Both the position numbers and the translations under genes were made by a program. A stretch of DNA of 7,801 bases from Clostridia bacterium (GTDB taxonomy: Bacteria; Bacillota; Clostridia; Oscillospirales; CAG-272): assembly GCA_024404655.1 (NCBI GenBank), contig JAKSPR010000125.1, positions 1 to 7,801 on the forward strand, read 5' to 3'. Each line of letters starts with the position of its first letter. Positions within the stretch are counted from its first letter, which is position 1. This document shows, in pieces, positions 4,710-7,801 of the stretch. The notes under the pieces were generated by a model. That model ran no database searches. It worked only from the letters and a program-made list of their open reading frames with translations, and was not told where the DNA came from.

Positions 4710-6250
4710 TTCGAGCAGTATTCCTGCTGCTCCTGCTGACAGTCATGTTCACGGTGATGGCCGGCCTTATGCTCGCGTTCCGGAATCGGGTCAAGAGCGG
4801 CTGCGGCTGGATCATGTATGTGGTATGGCTGATCGTATTGCTTCTGGCAGTGCTGCCCGTCCGCATCGGCAGCCCGCAGCTGCGGGTGGAAGTCGAGGGG
4901 ACACAGATCGCGGGATCTGCCGCAGCCGAGATAGAAGAGGTCGAGGAACAGCAGCCCAAGTTCGGTATTGCATTCCGGCTATATTTCCGGGATGTACCGC
5001 TGGCCCCGCAGAAAATCCTGCAAACGGCAAACCCGCAGAACGAACAGCCGGATCGCGTTATTTATACCGGAATCACATTACTCATTGGCTGCTGGATTTT
5101 TTCAGCGATCTGGTTTGTCGGATTTCTGTACAGCATCATCCGCGAGGTCGCGGATTACAAAAAGCTAAAGCATATCCTGAACCGCTATTCTACGGAATGT
5201 GACAACACCGAACAGCTGCGTTTGTTTGACCGCTGCTGCAAGGAGCTTCATATCCGCAGAAAAGTGAACCTGCGCATCGTCCGTCTTGACTGCCCCACGG
5301 CACCCTGTGTCTGCGGCTTTCTGCACCCGACTGTATATATCGGTTCGGTTTGCAGCGAAATGGACGACCGCGTCATATCAAGCGTGTATATTCATGAGCT
5401 TTGCCATGTCAAGCGGCTGGATATCCTCTATAAATTCTTCGCATTGTTTGTACTCTCTGTCCACTGGTTCAATCCGATCTGCAAGCCTGTGAGGACAGCC
5501 ATCGGTGAGGACAACGAGATGGCGTGCGACGCGACAGTCATTCACATTCTCGGCCGCGGGGAGCTGCGCAATTACATGAACGCGATTCTGACGGTTGCGG
5601 AACATGTGGCGATGAAGGAACTTCCCGAGCCGACACATGCTCTTGAAAAACGGTCACAGTCCGCTTTGTTCATGGCGCAGAATACCGAAACCGGGCATCT
5701 GAAACGCCGGTATCTGCACATGAAGCTCGTTATGGACAGACGCTGTACCGCCAGACTGATGGCGATAGCCACCGTTTTTGTTGCGGCTGCCATCGTCGTT
5801 GATATCTTTGCAGTTTCCTCCTGTGCGATGTTCTACAGCCCATCGAGGTATCAGAAGCAGGAACTTCCTGTTTCTGCCTCAGTGATGCCTGCAGACGAAT
5901 CCCGCACTGCGTTGGAAATCGCTCTGCGGAACTATTACGAAGCCGAGATTCATGCGCCCCTTGACAGTGCCTGGGAGCCGATTGACACCGTGTATGTCGA
6001 TTACTACCTGGTGGAAGCCAAAGACATGCTGGTCTATGTTCCGCTGTTTGCTTTCAACGGGGAAGCGTATGAGCATGCAATCCCCGATATCATCAGCGCG
6101 GATTCCATGAATGCCATTGTCATTCCTGCTCTGCGCTCCGCCTACGACGGTGGAGACAGCGAATACTTATCGGGACGTTTCCTTGCGTTCTACGCGCTGA
6201 AAGATCCTGCTGCAATTGGAAGCAATTCACGTATGGTACGGGACTTTTAG
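4706..6250 (+). CDS. M56/BlaR1-family membrane zinc metalloprotease with a non-penicillin sensor domain
   Basis: This 514-residue integral membrane protein is the likely signal-activated protease partner of the repressor just upstream. Helices are at about residues 4-24, 35-51, 121-143, 241-257 and 351-371. The zinc site HELCH (H230, E231, H234) lies in VYIHELCHVKRLDILYKF, before the fourth helix, and GEDNEMACD (267-275) supplies the probable third ligand and conserved aspartate, as in BlaR1. True BlaR1 ends in a penicillin-binding domain of about 250 residues with an STxK serine. Here only about 140 residues follow the last helix, without that motif, beginning VSSCAMF (370-376), which resembles a lipobox. 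The tail (about 395-505) has repeated aromatic and acidic segments and matches no domain I know. The start has no well-spaced ribosome binding site of its own. ATG at 4706 is the first in frame after TGA at 4691. Confidence 0.88.
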   Translation: MIRAVFLLLLLTVMFTVMAGLMLAFRNRVKSGCGWIMYVVWLIVLLLAVLPVRIGSPQLRVEVEGTQIAGSAAAEIEEVEEQQPKFGIAFRLYFRDVPLAPQKILQTANPQNEQPDRVIYTGITLLIGCWIFSAIWFVGFLYSIIREVADYKKLKHILNRYSTECDNTEQLRLFDRCCKELHIRRKVNLRIVRLDCPTAPCVCGFLHPTVYIGSVCSEMDDRVISSVYIHELCHVKRLDILYKFFALFVLSVHWFNPICKPVRTAIGEDNEMACDATVIHILGRGELRNYMNAILTVAEHVAMKELPEPTHALEKRSQSALFMAQNTETGHLKRRYLHMKLVMDRRCTARLMAIATVFVAAAIVVDIFAVSSCAMFYSPSRYQKQELPVSASVMPADESRTALEIALRNYYEAEIHAPLDSAWEPIDTVYVDYYLVEAKDMLVYVPLFAFNGEAYEHAIPDIISADSMNAIVIPALRSAYDGGDSEYLSGRFLAFYALKDPAAIGSNSRMVRDF

Positions 6251-6289
6251 AACCGGTTTCCTGCCTGCCGGCATGGTGCGGTATGTTAT

Positions 6290-6499
6290 ATGGATCCCTA
6301 TGCCACGTTGTCGGAGCAGGTATTCCAGATGGAACGCCTCTATGACTGCGGTCTTCTGAATACTGCCAGTTTCAGTGAGACGCAGATCCGCAAAGAAGCA
6401 GAAGACGCTCCGCTTTTAGAGCACGCGGAGATCATCTTCCGGTACATGGATAAACAAAATCCGGTATTCCGGAACGATCCGAAAACGAAACATTCATAA
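6290..6499 (+). CDS. Small hypothetical protein (69 residues), last gene of the BlaI/BlaR1-like operon
   Basis: I recognise no family. The protein is soluble and acidic, with no membrane segment or signal peptide, and is probably mainly helical (for example SEQVFQMERLYDCGLL and EDAPLLEHAEIIFRYM). Codon use looks like that of its neighbours, which supports a real coding region. It begins 39 bases after the protease stop and has no clear ribosome binding site. It lies in the same frame as the protease: the 13 codons between the TAG at 6248 and this ATG are open, so it could instead be a detached or read-through C-terminus of the protease. A bidirectional terminator follows within a few bases. 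An independent small gene dependent on coupling is the default reading. Confidence 0.55.
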   Translation: MDPYATLSEQVFQMERLYDCGLLNTASFSETQIRKEAEDAPLLEHAEIIFRYMDKQNPVFRNDPKTKHS

Positions 6500-6502
6500 A
6501 AG

Positions 6503-6537
6503 AAAGCTGCCGTAGTTTGCTGTACGGCAGCTTTTTT
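6503..6537. terminator. Bidirectional terminator between converging operons
   Basis: AGCTGCCGTA (6505-6514) pairs perfectly with TACGGCAGCT (6523-6532) across an eight-base loop. T residues follow on the plus side (6532-6537), and an A-rich AAAAGAAA tract (6498-6505) gives a T-rich tail on the minus side. It lies 5 bases after the small plus-strand gene and 14 bases beyond the rnfB stop, so it serves both transcripts. Confidence 0.9.
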
Positions 6538-6549
6538 CGTGTTATGATA

Positions 6550-7383
6550 TCAGGCTTTGTGTTCGGAAGGTTCTCCGGTGATCACGGCCCGGCCGTTATC
6601 GGCAATTTTGATGATATTCCGGCGGCACTTCTCGGCACAGGCACCGCAGCCGGTGCAGAGGTCGTAATTGACGGCAGCGAGGGAGCCGGTGACCTTGATG
6701 GCTCCGTGCTCACAGGTCTTCTCACACAGTTTGCAGCCGAGACATCCGGCGTCGCAGTAAGTACGGGTGAGCGCGCCTTTATCGGGCGAGGAGCAGCCGA
6801 CCCAGACCTTGCTGTCGTAGGGAACCAGTTTGATGATGTTTTTGGGGCAGGAGTCGACGCAGATTCCGCAGCCGACGCAGCGGGTGTAATTGACCGTAGC
6901 CACGCCGTTCACAACGGTGATCGCATCATTGGGGCAGACCACAGCGCAGGTGCCGAAGCCGATACAGCCGTTGGGGCAGGTCTTCGGACCGCCGCCGAGA
7001 CGCATGGCAGCCGCACAGTCGCGGGGGCCTTCGTAGTTGTACTTTGCCTTTGCCGTGTCTGATGCACCGGAGCACATGACCTGTGCCCGCATGCGGGTGA
7101 CAGTCCCCGCATCCTCACCCATGACAGCGGCGATCTTATCAGCGGATTTCTGACCGCCGACGGGGCAGGCGGAAATCTTCGCCTCTCCCTTGACAATGGC
7201 CTCCGCACAGGCGGAGCATCCGGTAAAGCCGCATCCGCCGCAGTTTGCACCGGGCAGACATTCGAGAACCTGGGGGATTCTGGGATCGACCTTGACGGAG
7301 AAAATCACGGATGCAGCGGCAAGCATCAGACCAAGAATCAGGGACAGTCCGGCAAACCATAAAAGCGCATAGAGAATACTCAT
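6550..7383 (-). CDS. rnfB: Rnf electron transport complex subunit B, polyferredoxin
   Basis: RnfB is the entry subunit of the membrane Rnf complex, which passes electrons from reduced ferredoxin towards NAD+ while pumping Na+ or H+. The 277 residues start with one membrane helix (about 5-29). A 4Fe-4S domain follows with C48, C51, C56 and C73 in NCGGCGFTGCSACA and the later ACPVGG. Two ferredoxin-type pairs come next: CPNGCIGFGTCAVVCP (C136, C140, C146, C150) with CVGCGICVDSCP (C169, C172, C175, C179), then CLGCKLCEKTC (C214, C217, C220, C224) with CTGCGACAEKC (C243, C246, C249, C253). This predicts five 4Fe-4S clusters. C104, C123, C197 and C210 are extra. AGAAAGGAA (7402-7394) precedes the ATG. 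rnfA ends 21 bases upstream, matching the usual rnfA-rnfB order at the end of rnfCDGEAB operons, and a terminator follows directly. Confidence 0.96.
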   Translation of the reverse strand: MSILYALLWFAGLSLILGLMLAAASVIFSVKVDPRIPQVLECLPGANCGGCGFTGCSACAEAIVKGEAKISACPVGGQKSADKIAAVMGEDAGTVTRMRAQVMCSGASDTAKAKYNYEGPRDCAAAMRLGGGPKTCPNGCIGFGTCAVVCPNDAITVVNGVATVNYTRCVGCGICVDSCPKNIIKLVPYDSKVWVGCSSPDKGALTRTYCDAGCLGCKLCEKTCEHGAIKVTGSLAAVNYDLCTGCGACAEKCRRNIIKIADNGRAVITGEPSEHKA

Positions 7384-7404
7384 AGCAGAACCATTCCTTT
7401 CTTA

Positions 7405-7801
7405 TCAGAAGTTGATACCGGAGAATCCGGAAAATGCCATGGCGATGAGACCTGCGGAAATCAGAACCAGCGGCATGCCGCGGAAAGATTTCGGCGGTTC
7501 GGCAAACTGCAGTCTGCTGCGCACACCGGCGAAAATCAGGATCGCCAGCATGAAACCGACAGCGGCGGAGAAGCCGAAGGCCACGGAGTATACGAAATCG
7601 TACTTATTGGAAATGTTCAGAAGTGCTGCACCGAGCACCGCACAGTTGGTGGTGATCAGCGGCAGGTAGATGCCCAGCGCCTGATACAGAGCAGGGACGA
7701 ACTTCTTCAAGAACATTTCGATCAGCTGCACAAGGGCGGCGATGATCAGAATGAACGCGATGGTCTTTAAGTAGGACAGACCGAAGGGTTCCAGAATGTA
7801 A
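7405..7801 (-). CDS. rnfA: Rnf electron transport complex subunit A, C-terminal part, cut by right edge
   Basis: RnfA is an integral membrane subunit of the Rnf ferredoxin:NAD+ oxidoreductase, paired with RnfE. The window holds the last 131 codons of a protein usually about 190 residues long; the frame is open to the right edge, beginning YILEPFGLSYLKT. Four hydrophobic segments are visible: TIAFILIIAALVQLI, the LGIYLPLITTNCAVLGAALL segment, the FVYSVAFGFSAAVGFMLAIL segment and PLVLISAGLIAMAFSGF. TTNCAVLG is the family hallmark; its cysteine corresponds to one proposed to help bind an intramembrane iron-sulfur cluster shared with RnfE. A methionine-like start inside the segment (GTG at 7731) falls mid-domain and is not the real start. 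The gene stops 21 bases before rnfB and is cotranscribed with it. Confidence 0.95.
   Translation of the reverse strand, partial: YILEPFGLSYLKTIAFILIIAALVQLIEMFLKKFVPALYQALGIYLPLITTNCAVLGAALLNISNKYDFVYSVAFGFSAAVGFMLAILIFAGVRSRLQFAEPPKSFRGMPLVLISAGLIAMAFSGFSGINF

Noticed and set aside
4706..6250. A genuine beta-lactam sensor/resistance operon (blaI-blaR1-blaZ)
   Set aside because: No penicillin-binding sensor domain or beta-lactamase gene is present, so gene symbols and a resistance role are not supported.
6517..7062. A 181-codon open frame on the plus strand within rnfB
   Set aside because: It is an antisense shadow: the minus strand encodes the cysteine motifs of RnfB, and this frame begins inside a terminator.

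Overview
The window reads as chromosomal DNA from an anaerobic Gram-positive of the Clostridia, probably an Oscillospiraceae/Ruminococcaceae-type gut bacterium. This rests on four things: a type III glutamine synthetase; an Rnf ferredoxin:NAD oxidoreductase; a BlaI/BlaR1-like repressor and membrane-protease pair; and tRNAs, promoters and U-tailed terminators of ordinary Firmicutes form at moderate GC. The taxonomy is inferred. No insertion sequence, phage gene or CRISPR array is visible.

Layout, left to right. Positions 1-1311 (minus) hold the first 437 codons of glnN, which runs off the left edge. Its roughly 120-nt leader (1330-1432) lies behind a consensus promoter and contains an intrinsic terminator. 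An alternative hairpin with a six-base loop AAUGGC competes with that terminator. This has the form of an ANTAR-type antitermination leader and is the most interesting regulatory element here. A divergent promoter drives a two-gene plus-strand operon, a GNAT acetyltransferase (1590-2081) and a histidine phosphatase (2094-2807), closed by a strong terminator at 2821-2853. A two-tRNA operon follows, Arg(ACG) then Trp(CCA) (2934-3109), with its own promoter and terminator. Next come about 100 bases of small palindromes separated by CATCA-like spacers.

Positions 3290-3928 (minus) encode an HD-domain phosphohydrolase. Its promoter is divergent from that of a three-gene plus-strand unit: a BlaI/MecI-family repressor (4261-4665), an M56/BlaR1-type membrane metalloprotease (4706-6250) and a 69-residue orphan (6290-6499). 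The protease has the HExxH site and membrane helices of BlaR1. In place of the penicillin-binding sensor it carries an unrelated domain of about 140 residues, so the signal is probably not a beta-lactam. The repressor-protease junction has a hairpin that buries a ribosome binding site. The orphan lies in the same frame as the protease, 13 codons past its TAG stop.

A shared bidirectional terminator (6503-6537) separates this unit from the end of an rnf operon on the minus strand: rnfB (6550-7383), and rnfA cut by the right edge (7405-7801). Functionally the window joins nitrogen assimilation (GlnN), energy conservation (Rnf), translation (tRNAs) and a proteolysis-controlled stress-sensing switch. 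These are neighbours, with no evidence that they form one system.
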